Below are positions 1 to 13,692 of a stretch of DNA of 64,000 nt, in pieces. Made by a program: the position numbers and the translations under genes. The notes beneath the pieces are model-generated. The model was not told the DNA's origin. It saw only the letters and a list, made by a program, of their open reading frames with translations, and searched no databases. Numbering within the stretch: the stretch's first letter is position 1; every line of letters begins with the position of its first letter. This DNA is from Ichthyophthirius multifiliis (lineage: Eukaryota; Ciliophora; Oligohymenophorea; Hymenostomatida). The DNA is taken from positions 1 to 64,000 of the forward strand of contig NW_004086050.1 in NCBI RefSeq assembly GCF_000220395.1, read 5' to 3'.

Positions 1-1075
1 TATTTATTTATAAATTTTTAATTTTATATTATTATTTTTATTTATATATATTTTTTTATTTTTATATATATTTCATTTTAATATTTTTTTTTTTATATTT
101 ATATTTTATTTTACACCATTATATATTAACTATTATTATAATAATATTTAAAAATATTTATATTCTTTTTTATTATTTTTATTCTTTAAATTATATGTTT
201 TATCTTTTTTTATTTTTAAACTGCATAATGTTTTTATTTTTATATAATATATATATTTAAATATTTTATTTAATATTTTTAGTAGAATTTTTTTATATTT
301 TTTATTTTTAATTCGTATTATATTATATCTTTATTTCTTAATTTTCGTTCTAATTTTTAAGTTCTTATAAATGTTTTTAATATATAATTTTTTTTATTTT
401 TCTAAATATAAAATTGATGCTTAATTATATTTTTTATTAAATTTCATCTTTTTCAAAAATTATAAATTTTTTTTATTCAAAAAATATGAATATGTTTTAA
501 TTGACTATTTATATTTATATTTATTTAAATAAATATTTTTTTTTATAAATTATAATATTTTTTGATATGAAAATTATTTTTTTTATAATTATTTTTCTTT
601 TATTAATACTATAAAACTAATATTTATTATATTTTTTATTTACGTAAGATTTTTTTGTTTTATACATTTTTAACTATATTATTTATTTAATTTATTATCT
701 ATATTATTTTGTTTGTTTTTTTTATATATATTTTATCAAAATTAAATTTACTTTATTTTTTATTAATAGCATGAGCATGTAATTTATATTTATTTATTTT
801 CTTTTAGTCTTAGAAATCTATTTTTTTTTTCAATAAATAAGGAATTTTTAAATAATATAATTTTATATTAAACTTTTAAATATTTTTCTATATTTTTATT
901 TTTTGTAAAATATGTTTTTATGTTTAATTTTTAATTTAATTAATAAAGTTTATATACTTCTAATAATAACAAAAAAATATATAAATTTACTGATAATAAT
1001 ATAATATTAAAAAAAATGTTAATACACAAAAAAATAAAATAATTTTAAAAAATTTTAAAAGAAAAATAAAAACAA
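1..1075. other. AT-rich non-coding stretch
   Basis: Almost pure A/T with T and A runs and no reading frame of coding-like composition on either strand. It lies downstream (3') of the minus-strand coiled-coil gene. Confidence 0.6.
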
Positions 1076-4000
1076 TCAATCTTAATTTTTATAAACAGTA
1101 TAATAAGGATACATAGAATAATTGACAACATTAATAGCCTCAAAAGGCGAATATTTATTTTTAAAAATTAAATGACTCCATATTGCCATAGTAAATTCTG
1201 AATATTCATATAATCCATTGTGTTTAGATACTTCTACACAAGCTTTAATTTAAAAATCTTTATTTTCAACACATTAAGCTATATTTTTGATAAAGAAATC
1301 ATTAAGATCTTCTGAAAGATTAAGACAAAAAATCCCTATTTCTTAATTATCTAAATATACATAAAAAGAATACTTGAAACTATCAGTTTGTATCTAAAAA
1401 CAGGCTAAAAATGGACTATTTTTCTTTTTTTGGAAATTGTTAAACATACTCGAAAAGTCTTTATTGATTAAATCAAAGTTGATATCTTCATATTAAAAAA
1501 TTTCAAAATTTTCTTGATATTTTTCACTTATTTCGCGAAATTTCTGCTCTATTTAGTCATTATTATTTTCCATTTCTGCATATAAATGCTCTAAACTCAA
1601 TAGAATGTAAAAAATACGTTCTATACTTCCGAAATCGACTTCCATTTCTTACTTTTCCTCAAAAACAATAGGAAAAATCATCAATATATATTTACAATAT
1701 CCTTCATATTATTAAATAATTTCTCTAGATTAAATATTTAAAACTACTGGATATACATTAGCCTCTTCACAAGAGAAAATAAAAGTAAAAAACTGAACAA
1801 AACTTTATAAATTTTCCTCTTTTTCTTCACTTAAGTCTTCAAAATAATAAAAATTTATCATATTTTAGCCTAAACATACTTCTAAAAGTTAAAATCCGAA
1901 TTCATTTAGATTTTAAAAAGGATAAAAAAGTCTTACTTAATTATCTATTTGGGGCTATTTGGTTATATTGTAGTAAAATTAGTGTATATTTTGCATAAAG
2001 GATTCTATTTTTTAATTTTGGTTTTCTTCTGATTATTCTTCTTCTTCATTTTCAAATTAATAAAAAAGTTCTAGTAAAGCCTATGATTATTCAAAATCGA
2101 AAAAAAACAAGAATTTAATTATATAAATTCCTCATACAATGTTACTAAAGAATCAAAATTATCGAATTTTTAGAAATTTATTTTATTCTGACGAGAAAAA
2201 CGGGTTGATTTAATATATTCATTTGTTTTTTATATTAACTTTTCCTATAATTTTCTTTATTCTTCTTCATTTTCTTCATTTTAGAATTCAATGTCTTAAA
2301 TTTCTTATAATTCTTCTTATTTTTATTCAAGATGATTATTTTATTAACTTTTCTTTTATTCTTAATTTATATTATTAATGTTATTATTATCTTCTAGTAT
2401 TTCCTCTATTTCTTCAAAAAAATCGAATTCTTTTGAATAATTTTATTTTTAGGTAAATTATTATTATTATTATTTTAATTTTTTATTTTAAATTTATTAT
2501 GTTTCTTCGCCTATTAGGTCGTCTATTTCTTCAAAATCAAAATCATAATCATCTTCTTTTAAAGAGTTTTCGTTATTTTATTTATCTGGAGTATTTTTTT
2601 TTTTAGTATATTTACTATTGTTTGATGTTATTTCGGAATAAAATTCATCATTGTTGTAATCGAAATTACTTTTTTATATTTATTTTTTATTATTCTATAT
2701 AAAATCTATTTCTTCTAAATTTATATTTTTTTATTTTTATTTTTCTTATTTTATTTTTTCTTTTTCTTATAAATCTTTTTTTTATTTTTTCTCTTTATGT
2801 TTTATTTCTTATGTTTCTTTTAATTCTTATTCTTCCTTTTCTTTTAATTTTTTTTCTTTTTCTTTTTGTTCTTTTTCTTATAATTTTAATTATAATTACT
2901 TATCTTTTTCCTCTTATTCTTACTTTAATCTCTTTTCTCTTTCCTCATGTTCTATCTTTTTTTTCTTTTCTTCTTATTCCAATTTAAGATACTTTTCTTT
3001 TTCTTCTTATTCTTATTTTTTTTTTTTTTCATTTTCTTCTTTTTCTTATTTTAGTTTTTTTTCTTTTTCTTTTTCTTTTTCTTCTTATTCTAATTTTAGT
3101 TTCTTTTCTTCTTGTTCTTTTTTGAGTTTTTCTTCTTGTTCTTTTTTGAGTTTTTCTTCTTGTTCTTTTTTGAGTTTTTCTTCTTATTCTTTTTTGAGTT
3201 TTTCTTCTTATTATTTTTTAAGCTTTTCTTCTTGTTCTTTTTTGAGCTTTTCTGCCTATTCTTTTTTAAGCTTTTCTTCTTATTCTTTTTTGAGTTTTAC
3301 TTCTTATTCTTTTTTGAGCTTTTCTGCCTGTTCTTTTTTTAGTGTTTATTCTTTTTTTTCTAATAATTGTTTTTATTTATTTGCTTCATCTTCTTCTATT
3401 TATTATTTATATTTTCTTTATCTTTCTTCTTCTTGAATTTTTCTTTATTATTATTATTCTTATTTTTATTTTTTTTCAAATTCTTCTTTTTATTTTTTTC
3501 CTTTCTCCTCCTGTTCTTATTTTAATTTTTTTTAGTTTCTTCTTGTTCTTATTTTAATTTATTTTCTTTTTCTAATTATTCTTATTTAAATTTCCTTTGC
3601 CTTTCTTCTTTTTCTTATTTAAATTGTAATTCTCTTTCTTCTTGTTCTAATTTAAGTTTTTTAATTTTTTCTTATTCTTCCTTTATTTTTTATTATCTTT
3701 GTATTGCTTCAAGTTCTTTTTCTTTTTTAAATTTCTCTTATTATACTAATATTTTTTATTATCTTTAATTTACATCCGATTCTATATATTTTTTAAATTA
3801 ATCATCATCATTATAATATTTTTACTCATTTTTTTCTTTCAAAATATCACTTTGTTATATATTTAGAATACTATCAATTTCAATAAATTATTAATGAATA
3901 ATATCATAAACATTGATATTTTCCTCTTGGTTGTCAAAAATAATATTATAATAAATTTTTTCGAATTTATTTTGGAAATAAATCTATTCATCTTCTTTAT

Positions 4001-5099
4001 ATTGAATGATATTCTAAATACATTCTTTCATTTAAACTATTATTTCTTACAAATCTTCAATAGTAGAATTTAATTATAACATATTTTTATTTTTTTTTAT
4101 AATATTTATTTAATTGGTTATTTCTTTATTTTTTTCTATTAATTCTCTTGATAAGCTCTAAGCATTATCACTAAAACGGTCATATAAAATTCTAAAAATC
4201 TTTCTTTTTTCATTTTTTAAATCAACCTATATTTATAAATTTCTTTAAAATTTTATAAATTCTTATAACTTTTCTCTTATTAAATATTAATTTCTATCAA
4301 ATAATTTATCTTATTTAAATATTCCTTAAAAATCAAGTAATTCTTCCATATTAATTTAATAAAACTCTTTTTCATCTTTTTCTAGAATTATTCTTAAAAT
4401 TACAGAAATTTAAAGATTTATTTATTTCGAAATGAAATTGATAATTTTTAATAAATTTTCTTCTTATTTTAATATCATTTTTTATTACTAAGCATATTTC
4501 TGAGAAAATAAAATATCTTCTCTTTTTAAAAGCTCATTTTTTATTAATTCTTTATAAAAAAATTCGACTCTTTTACATTAAGATAGAGCAAAAAAAAAGC
4601 TTTCAATTTTTCTATCTAAACATTAAAGGAACTTTTATTAATAATTATTTGGCTTTTTATTTATTAGTTATTAAAATAGTCCTTCTAATTTATTAAAAAT
4701 ATTATCTATTAAACTAAGATCTGTAACACTTACTTTAGGTGAAATATTATTTTTGTTAAAAACTAGAAGAACTTCGCTTTCATAATTATATTCAGTTTCT
4801 ATTTCATTTCCAAAAAGTTTTTCAATAACCTCTTTTTTATATTTTTGCTTAGGTACTTTATAAGTATTAAATTCAGGCTAAATTTTTATTTCTTAATTAG
4901 GATTATTCGTAAAACTATGTTAGAATTAATTTTTATCAGTATATTTAATTACTTTTATTGCATTTTTTTAAAAGCTTTGATAATTATTGCATCTATAATT
5001 TGATTAATAATTATATGGATCTGCCATATAGTTAATATGATTAGTTGGTGATTTATGTTATAAACTACTGGATCTTATTTTGCTTTCAAAATATAACAT
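1076..5099 (-). CDS. Large coiled-coil protein with KE-rich octapeptide repeats
   Basis: A predicted protein of about 1341 residues, function not recognised. ATG is at 5099 and the TGA stop at 1076; TAA/TAG within read as Gln. Three parts are visible: an N-terminal half (5099 to about 3750) of mixed helical sequence; a central E/K/Q/R-rich coiled coil with about ten near-identical 8-residue repeats (LKKEQEEK type, about 3100-3345) followed by acidic E/D/N-rich sequence to about 2250; and a C-terminal region (about 2200-1076) of normal composition ending in VYKNQD. The frame changes twice, each equal to one missing base, at T8 (3526-3533) and A8 (2100-2107). No catalytic motif was seen. A structural, cytoskeletal or ciliary scaffold role is only a guess from the coiled coil. 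Divergent from the DHHC gene 440 bp away. Confidence 0.75.
3098..3345 (-). repeat. 24-bp tandem repeat encoding KE octapeptide
   Basis: About ten copies of a 24-bp unit, each encoding LKKEQEEK or a close variant on the minus strand. Copies differ by single substitutions such as E to A or V. The repeat is in frame, so copy number changes the coiled-coil length without breaking the gene. Confidence 0.85.
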
Positions 5100-5113
5100 T
5101 TAATTTATATTGT

Positions 5114-5144
<31 letters not shown>

Positions 5145-5537
5145 AAATTTTTTTTTTAATTGTTAAAAAAAAATATAGTGTATTTTTTATTTTTTAGATT
5201 TAATTTTTTTTTTTAAATTAACACCAAAATTCTTTAAATTATATTTTTTATTTTCAAATTAAAACTAAAAATATTGTTTATATATTCAGATGGCGTCAAA
5301 ATAGTCTTTAGATAGTTTATAATTTAATTAATATATAATTTATTTAAAATGAAAATGATTATTTAAAATATTTTGAAGTTAAGTATATATAAAAATATAA
5401 ATATTATTATTTTTAATTATTATTAGAAAAAAGAAAAAAATTTAATTAAATTTTATATATTTTATTAAAAAAAATAAAAATATTTATTTATATATATTAT
5501 TATAAATTATATTTTTAAAAAAATATTAATATTTTAA
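5100..5537. other. Divergent intergenic spacer with short (TA)n
   Basis: Spacer between two divergent genes, so it should hold both promoters. It contains a (TA)n tract at 5115-5137 and many A/T runs. No conserved promoter motif could be recognised. Confidence 0.5.
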
Positions 5538-6540
5538 ATGGAATTTTTAGCAAAAATATTATAAATTATAACAAGTATAATTTTAATTTCATCATTTTAT
5601 AATGTTTACTATAATTGTTTAATAATATGGTTTTATTCTTAAGATTCCTTCTTTCATTTAGACTCAATAGGATTAACATTTTACATACTATATATTTATT
5701 TATTTATATTAACTTGTATTTCCTATTTAAAATCATGTTTTTCAGATCCAGGCTATATAAGGTAATAATATTAAAAAAAATAGATCTATATAAATAATTT
5801 TTAAAATTAGTAAAAATATAAAACCACCTTTAGATTTATTAGATGAAAAATCAATAAATTATTGTTAAAAATGCATTCATAAATAATGGAAACCAATGAG
5901 AGCTCATCATTGTAAAACTTGCAAAAAGTGCGTTTTTAGAATGGATCATCATTGTGAATGGATTAATAATTGCGTAGGCATCAAAAACTAGAAATATTTT
6001 ATCCTTTTTTTAGCTTATGCTTTCTTTTTATCTCTTTTTACTTTACTATTATTTATTATTAGTGCTTCTTTATATTTTTATTCTTGTAGTTCCTTTTATA
6101 AAGCCTTATTATAAATAAATATGAGAAAAATAGTCGTAAATATTTTTTTATATTTTTTTTTATTTTAAATTTAAAATAAATTATTTTAGTGTATAATTTT
6201 TAGCCTTATGGCAGCATTTTTCATGTATTTTACTTTAGATTTTTTATAAGACTAATTTGAATCAATAAAAGAAAATCAAACAACAGTAGAATCTTATAAA
6301 GAAAAATATGGAATGCCTGATTCTTTTATGAATCTATTTAAATAAATTTTTGGTAATAATGTTATTTCTTGGTTTTTTCCTATTTAACCATAATTAAATT
6401 CAAATTATATGGAATTAATTTATACATAAAATAATATAAAAACCATAATAAAAGAAAATATATAGTTTCCTGAATAATAATTTAATGATTAAACATGTGG
6501 AAATTATAAAGAATATTAAAAATATTAAGTTAAATATTGA
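5538..6540 (+). CDS. DHHC-type protein S-palmitoyltransferase
   Basis: Membrane enzyme that attaches palmitate to cysteines of target proteins. The exons join to 299 residues: 5538-5761, 5811-6135, 6190-6540, with GT..AG introns of 49 and 54 bp; the phases fit exactly to the TGA at 6538-6540. Transmembrane segments lie near residues 8-30 and 45-65, then the DPGY motif that precedes the DHHC domain in this family. The cysteine-rich domain follows, with paired CxxC, HHC, and the catalytic [13 protein letters not shown], then two more membrane segments. A TTVE sequence fits the family TTxE motif, and a Phe/Asn-rich C-terminal segment matches the PaCCT position. The Asp-His-His-Cys core is intact, so it should be active. 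Substrate and compartment cannot be told. Confidence 0.93.
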
Positions 6541-7126
6541 AATTATTTTAAATAATTTTTTTATAAAATATCTTTAAATTTATGAAAAAAGTATATTCTA
6601 ATTATTGTTTTTAAATTTTATATTTATTTATAAAATAATATATTTATATTTATTAAAATTTTTAAATATAATAAAAATACACTAATATTTTTTATAAACT
6701 AATCAAGTTTATAATTAATCACCATTTTTATTTAAATAATTCGTAATGTAAGGATTATAACATAATACTATATATATTCAAAATACTAAAATAATAACAA
6801 GATAAGCAAACAATAAGAAAACAAAACAAAACAAGCTAAATGTTATTAATATAATCTAATCTAAATATTTTTTTATTATAAGATTATTAAATTCAATGAA
6901 TATTATATATGTTTTCTTTAATTTAAAATATATATTGATAATTTAAACAATATCATTAACTTTTTTTTAATTATTATTCTAAATATTTAGTATTTTAATT
7001 AAATAAATTATCAGTTAATTAATCAAAAAATTATAAAATCGTGCTTAATACAAAAATTACTCTTTGAGAATTAAATTTTATATTTAATTGCATTATTATA
7101 ATTCAATCTAAATATTATTATATTTT

Positions 7127-7184
7127 GGATTACTTTAAATAGTTTAAAAAGAGTTGGATTACTTAAAATAGTTTAGAAAGAGTT
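7127..7184. repeat. 29-bp direct tandem duplication
   Basis: Two abutting copies (7127-7155 and 7156-7184), both starting GGATTACTT and ending AAAGAGTT, that differ at only a few positions. There is no gene around it. Confidence 0.75.
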
Positions 7185-8173
7185 TTATTTAATATAGGAA
7201 AAAGGAATTAATATAATGTTCTCTTAAATTAAATTGTTATTTTATTTAGTGCAATATTATATTTATTCTTTTAATATATTTTTACCATTAAGCTTATAAA
7301 ATATATTTTAATAATCAAGTCAAAATGCGCATTTTTATATAAAAAATAGTTCGTAAATATATATGTATTTTTAATTTTACTAGAAATAGTCATCATCTTA
7401 AATTAGAAATTAACTTTAATTCTTGTTTTTTTAAATCATCATTACTAAATATATTAGACTATATTAAACCAAAAATTGAGTATATAGAATTAAAATAAAT
7501 ATGCAAATAAGCAAAACATAAAAAAACAAAATACTAAACAAATTTAAATTATATGTTTATGAGATATATATCTTTTTAGAAATAGATTTTATTTATAGTA
7601 AATTTATTTTAATTTAATTAAAAATAATATTTTTAATACTTATTAGACAAAATTAAATTTAAATATATTTAAAATAATTAAATAAAATTATTAAGAGGAA
7701 AAAAAAAATGAATTTATTTATTTTTACTAACTAATTATATATATAGGAAAATGTAAATAAAAAAATAATAAAATGAAATTAATAATATAAAAATTATAAA
7801 AATAAGTACATACTTTATAAATTTAATAAAAATCTAAAACTTTTAAAAATCAAAAATTTTAAATAATTATTAGATTTTATATAAAATATAATGTTTATTA
7901 AATAAAAAATAAATGATTAATTCTAAATATTAAAAAAAAAAAATGTATTATAAAAATTAAAGACAAATATGTATTTATAAATATTAATATAGTTGAATAA
8001 TAATTAAAAATATATATATTAATTTATAAATATATAAATATATATATATATTTATATATAAATATATATATATATAAATCAAATAAAATTTTTAATAATT
8101 TTTTCATATTAATTTTTTAGTTTAAATATATCATTTGTATAACTATATATTTTATAGTATTTTTAAAATATTT

Positions 8174-9051
8174 TCATAATATAATAATTATATGTTAATC
8201 TTATTAATGTTCTATAAAATGAATGAATTGTTTTTTTAGAGTTTATACTTTCAGCTCAAATTATATAGTCCTTTATTTAATTTCATCTTTTATCATATTT
8301 GAATAGCCTTTCCGTATTTACTTTATTTATTTTTTAATTATAACTTCTTAGAAAACTTTTTATTAACAAAAATTCTTAATTTAACGAATTACATTATTTA
8401 ATTATTCAAATTTTCTAAATTAACATGGACTTATTTAAGTGTCAAAAATTTTCTTCTAATTATATTTCATTATTAAATACAGATTAATTTTAAAGTAAAT
8501 TATTTTCGAATTTCACAACTGAATTTGCTATAATGTTGCTAATATTTTTTATTTTATAATAGACTTTATTTCATATCCAATCTCTTTTTCAAAATAATTA
8601 GAAGCTCTAATAATGATTAATTATATAAGATTCATAATACTTACATATAAAATAGAGAATTTGTTATCGAAAATGTTTATAGATAAATCTTTTTTTTTAA
8701 TTTAAATTAAGAAAATGATTTTGCTTATAATTTTTTAGATAATATTTTCAATAAAAGTTTAGGTTAATATAAATACGCTATTATTTTTAGGATTAATTAT
8801 TTTAATATTCTAATAATTTTCGTTATTTTTGATAATTTAAGCTTATTGTTTCTAATTATTCAATATTAAAAAAATCTTAAGATAAAAGTTAAATAATTTT
8901 TTTAATAATAATAACTTTTTATTTAATTTATTATTTGTTTAAATTAATAATTCATCGAATCAAATAACTAAATATATTTCAACTTTGTAATTTTTAATGT
9001 TGAGTTATTAAAAATCGTAATAATTATTTAAACTTTTGTTTTTAAATTCAT
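8174..9051 (-). CDS. Tentative unrecognised coding region, possibly broken
   Basis: Less AT-biased than its surroundings. Minus-strand frames from an ATG at 9051 to a TGA at 8174 give Lys/Gln/Ile/Asn-rich sequence with a plausible helical look, but no single frame spans it: at least two frame changes or introns are needed, and a TGA lies near 8520. It could be a multi-exon gene, a pseudogene or chance, because TGA alone ends frames here. No family recognised. Confidence 0.25.
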
Positions 9052-10289
9052 TTATTGATATTTTTTCTGTTCAGGAGTACTATTTTATATTTTTTATACA
9101 ATAATTATATTAAATAATATTAATCATTGGTTAGTATGATATTCAATAATAAAAGCTAAGTATTAAAAAAAAAAATTAGATTTTTAATTATTTCCTAATT
9201 ATTATATTTTAGCAATAATAAATTATATATAAGCTTATATAATTTTTACTTATTTTTCTGCTATATAAATTAATTATATATTCTGAAATATAAAATCTTA
9301 TCCAATTTATTATTCTATATTAAATAATTTCATACTTTTTATATTTTTTCATAATTAAGAAATACTAATATCTTAAAATTGAATAGATATTGGCATAAAG
9401 ATATGTTTTTTTTAAAAAAAGAATTTATATTGAGTATTTTATTTGTTTCTATTAAAAAAAAACTAAATCACGTCTCTAAAATCCATATAAAATAAAAATT
9501 AAGTTAATAAAAAAAATATATATAAAAAATCTAGTAATATTTTAGATTAAAAATATGATAAAAACTTAAACATTTATTTAAAAAAATTATTTACTTAAAT
9601 ATTAATGTATTTAATTATTTTTTATTTTAAATAATTTATACGATTTCATCATAAAATAAAAGAGATAATATTTATAATAATAAGTATTGTAATAATACTT
9701 TGGATAATATTTAAGTTCTATTTTATTAATTAAATAAATTATATGTAAGTTATCTTTGTGTAAAAATTTTATAATTTCTATAATACTGAAATCTTTTAGC
9801 CTATATTTAAAGTATAAATTTAGGCTTTATTCATGTAAAATGTTAATGAAAATAGCAAATATTGATACAAATTTATCTAATTAATTTTTATAAAAAATAA
9901 TATTAATTTATATCAATTAAAATAATATATTACTAATTAAATTAATTAAAAAAAAAAATCATATATTATATATTTATTAATCAATATTCTTTTATTTTAT
10001 ATAGAAGAAAACATTATATATAATTTAATTCATTAGTTATTATTATTATATTAATATATATATTTAAATTTTGTTTATTATTTAATTTACTTTATTAATT
10101 CATTTTTTAATAACAAATATTCAAATATTCATATATAATAAATTACAAATTGCCTTAAATATTTTATTATGTTTAATTTTTTTATTTTAAATTTATCATT
10201 AATATAAAACTTTTATTATTATTAAATAAATCTATTTTAATATTTTAATACATATTAAAAAAATAATTATTTTTAATTAAATTTATATA

Positions 10290-10959
10290 ATGGCAAATAC
10301 AAAAACTTTTTAATTTGTTCGTACCCTTAATCTCTGTATAGCGTAATTATTTTTTTTATAGAATTTTATTAATTTTATATTTTTTTAGTGTATTTATTAT
10401 GATTATAGGATTATATTAAATAATACTATTGAAACCCATTTTTTCCGCAATAAGTTTTAAATTTTTTAATGTATTTGCACCTGCCTTTTTAGTGTAATTT
10501 ATTTTATTTAAAATATTATTATATGCTATATATATTATATTTTTTTAAATAGTTTATTAGGGTTAATGTTAGTTGGTGCTGAGTTAAAATCTGATTTTAT
10601 TTTAAAACATTTTATGTTTTTAAGAACTTTTCTTGGAAGAGGATTATTCAATATATAGTATTTAATTAACTAAGCATATTCAAATTAAAAAAAAAATATT
10701 TTTTTTAATATAGTTTAGCTTCAATAACTATGTATATTTATGATTATACTAATGTAATAGGTTGTATATTTGGATCAATAATGTTTTTCTTTGGATTTTT
10801 TTATATAATGTGCCATTTTATAGCTGTAAAAATTAAAAATATATAATTATTTTAATTCTATTTTTTATTTTTTACAGCCAAAATAATTGGATTTAATTAG
10901 CGAAGTAAGAAAAATAAAAATAAAATTATCATAAAAAATTTAAAAAGTATAATGCATGA
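10290..10959 (+). CDS. TVP15-like / COPI-associated small membrane protein
   Basis: Six exons (10290-10342, 10389-10493, 10553-10657, 10714-10825, 10878-10904, 10948-10959) join in perfect phase to 137 residues. The five GT..AG introns are 46, 59, 56, 52 and 43 bp. The protein starts MANTKTFQFVRTLNLCIA and has four hydrophobic segments, as in the COPI-associated/TVP15 Golgi membrane family (usually 130-150 residues). The phrase LGLMLVGAELKSDF in the middle and a short polar tail ending DLISEYNA also suit that family. Known relatives are Golgi or endosomal vesicle membrane proteins of poorly understood function. Assignment rests on length, topology and remembered family pattern, without alignment. 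Confidence 0.7.
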
Positions 10960-11335
10960 AAACAAGAAATCCAAATAAAATAAGAATAAGAATAAATAAT
11001 TAATAAAAAAAAAAAAAATAATATATATATATATATATTTTATTTATATATAATAAAAAAGTATAAGGTTTATATATTTTTTTTTTCTTTAACATTAATA
11101 TTTATTAAATATGTTTTCTTTTATATTTTTATTCATATTTTTTTTTTTTTTATAAATTTTCTTTTTATAATTTTTTTTTAATATTTAAAATTAAATGTTT
11201 TTATCACTTTTTATTTTTTTAAATAAAATTAATTTTCAGAAATTAGTATATACTTTAACAGATTATTTTTTTTTTATTTACTTATTAATATTATTAATAC
11301 AAAAAAAAAAAAAAAAAAATTGTATTTTTAAATTT

Positions 11336-11892
11336 ATGTACTTTTAGTTCTTAGTTAGTAAAAAGTACTAAGTCTATGTAGCATACCATTTAATAAATTA
11401 TTTAGAATAAAGGGAATATAGATTATATTTCATTAGTTTAAAGACAATAAATCAGAGCTTTTAGAAGCTGATATACTGAAATAAAATAAATGGGATTAAA
11501 CAATGAAGGAAATATATTATATTTGTCATTTAGCATATCCTTTTCCTAATAGAAAACCTAAAGATTAAAATATAATACAGAATTTTATTTATTGTATTGT
11601 AGTTAAACATAATGTAAAGAAACATTTATTACTTCTTGTATTAGCCACTTTTAAAAAAATATAAATAAATAAATTTTTTAAGTCGAACAAAATAATAATA
11701 TACTCTTATATTATTTATTTTATATAAATTATAAATATATAAAAAATTGTACTTAGAATGAAAAATTCAAAGATTAAGAAGTAAAATAAAAGAATAGAAA
11801 AAAATATAAATAAAATAAAATAAAGATAATATAAATACAATATTGATTACAATTTATATAAGGTTATTTTTCAAATAAAAAAAAAAATTTGA
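11336..11892 (+). CDS. Tentative unrecognised coding region
   Basis: An ATG at 11336 opens a frame beginning MYFQFLVSKKY. A one-base change at a short A run near 11440 joins it to a second frame with protein-like sequence (for example LLEADILKQNKWDQTMK and YPFPNRKPKDQN) that stays open to a TGA at 11890-11892. The last third is Lys/Asn/Ile-rich and may be intronic or non-coding. Family not recognised. It lies between two solid genes and is slightly less AT-rich than the flanks. Confidence 0.3.
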
Positions 11893-12549
11893 AGATTTTA
11901 TTGTAAAGTTTTTAGTTAACAGGGAAATAAAAAAAATTTAATAAAATTTAATGAAAATTATGTGGTTATGTAGTTATGTATATATGATTATATAATTAAA
12001 AATTAATAATATCTTAAGAAAAATCAATAATAAAATAAGGACTTTTATTATATAAAAAATACATAGAAAGTATAAAATAAAGAATTATACAAATTAAAAA
12101 TAAAGTATTATTATTTTAAAAAATAAAGATTAAATAAATAACAAAATATAGTAAAATTATAAATAATTAAAAATGTATTGTATATATAATTAAAAATATT
12201 TAAAAAAAATATTAAAAAGATTAAATAATATAAATTATATAAGTTATATAAATACTTATATATATATTTATATATATACATTTTTATTTATATACATATT
12301 TTTATTTATTATTTTTTATTATCTTTGTATTATTTCTTAATTTTTTAAATTTTATATAAAATATTTTTATTTTATTTTTTTTATATTTAATATATAACAT
12401 TATAATTCTTATCAATATTTTTTAATGTATTTTTTTTATGTTTATATATATTAATTTAATTATAACCGTATTTTTTTCTTTTAACTTTTTTATTACATTT
12501 TATTTTATATTTTGAATACACAATATAAAAAAAATACAAATTAAATTTA
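11893..12549. other. AT-rich spacer downstream of actin
   Basis: A-rich on the left, T-rich on the right with a (TATA)n tract at about 12255-12280. No gene or RNA seen. Confidence 0.5.

Positions 12550-13692
<1,143 letters not shown>

Larger units (their letters stand above)
6541..10289. other. Long AT-rich intergenic region
   Basis: Almost 3.8 kb with no recognisable gene. It contains a 29-bp tandem duplication (7127-7184), a GCGC-centred palindrome (7322-7335), (TA)n-like tracts near 8035-8080, and one tentative minus-strand coding region (8174-9051) listed separately. Confidence 0.5.

Noticed and set aside
3112-3557. Plus-strand Phe/Ser/Leu-rich open frames over the repeat region
   Set aside because: They are antisense shadows of the KE-rich coiled coil; TTC/TTT repeats simply mirror GAA/AAA codons.
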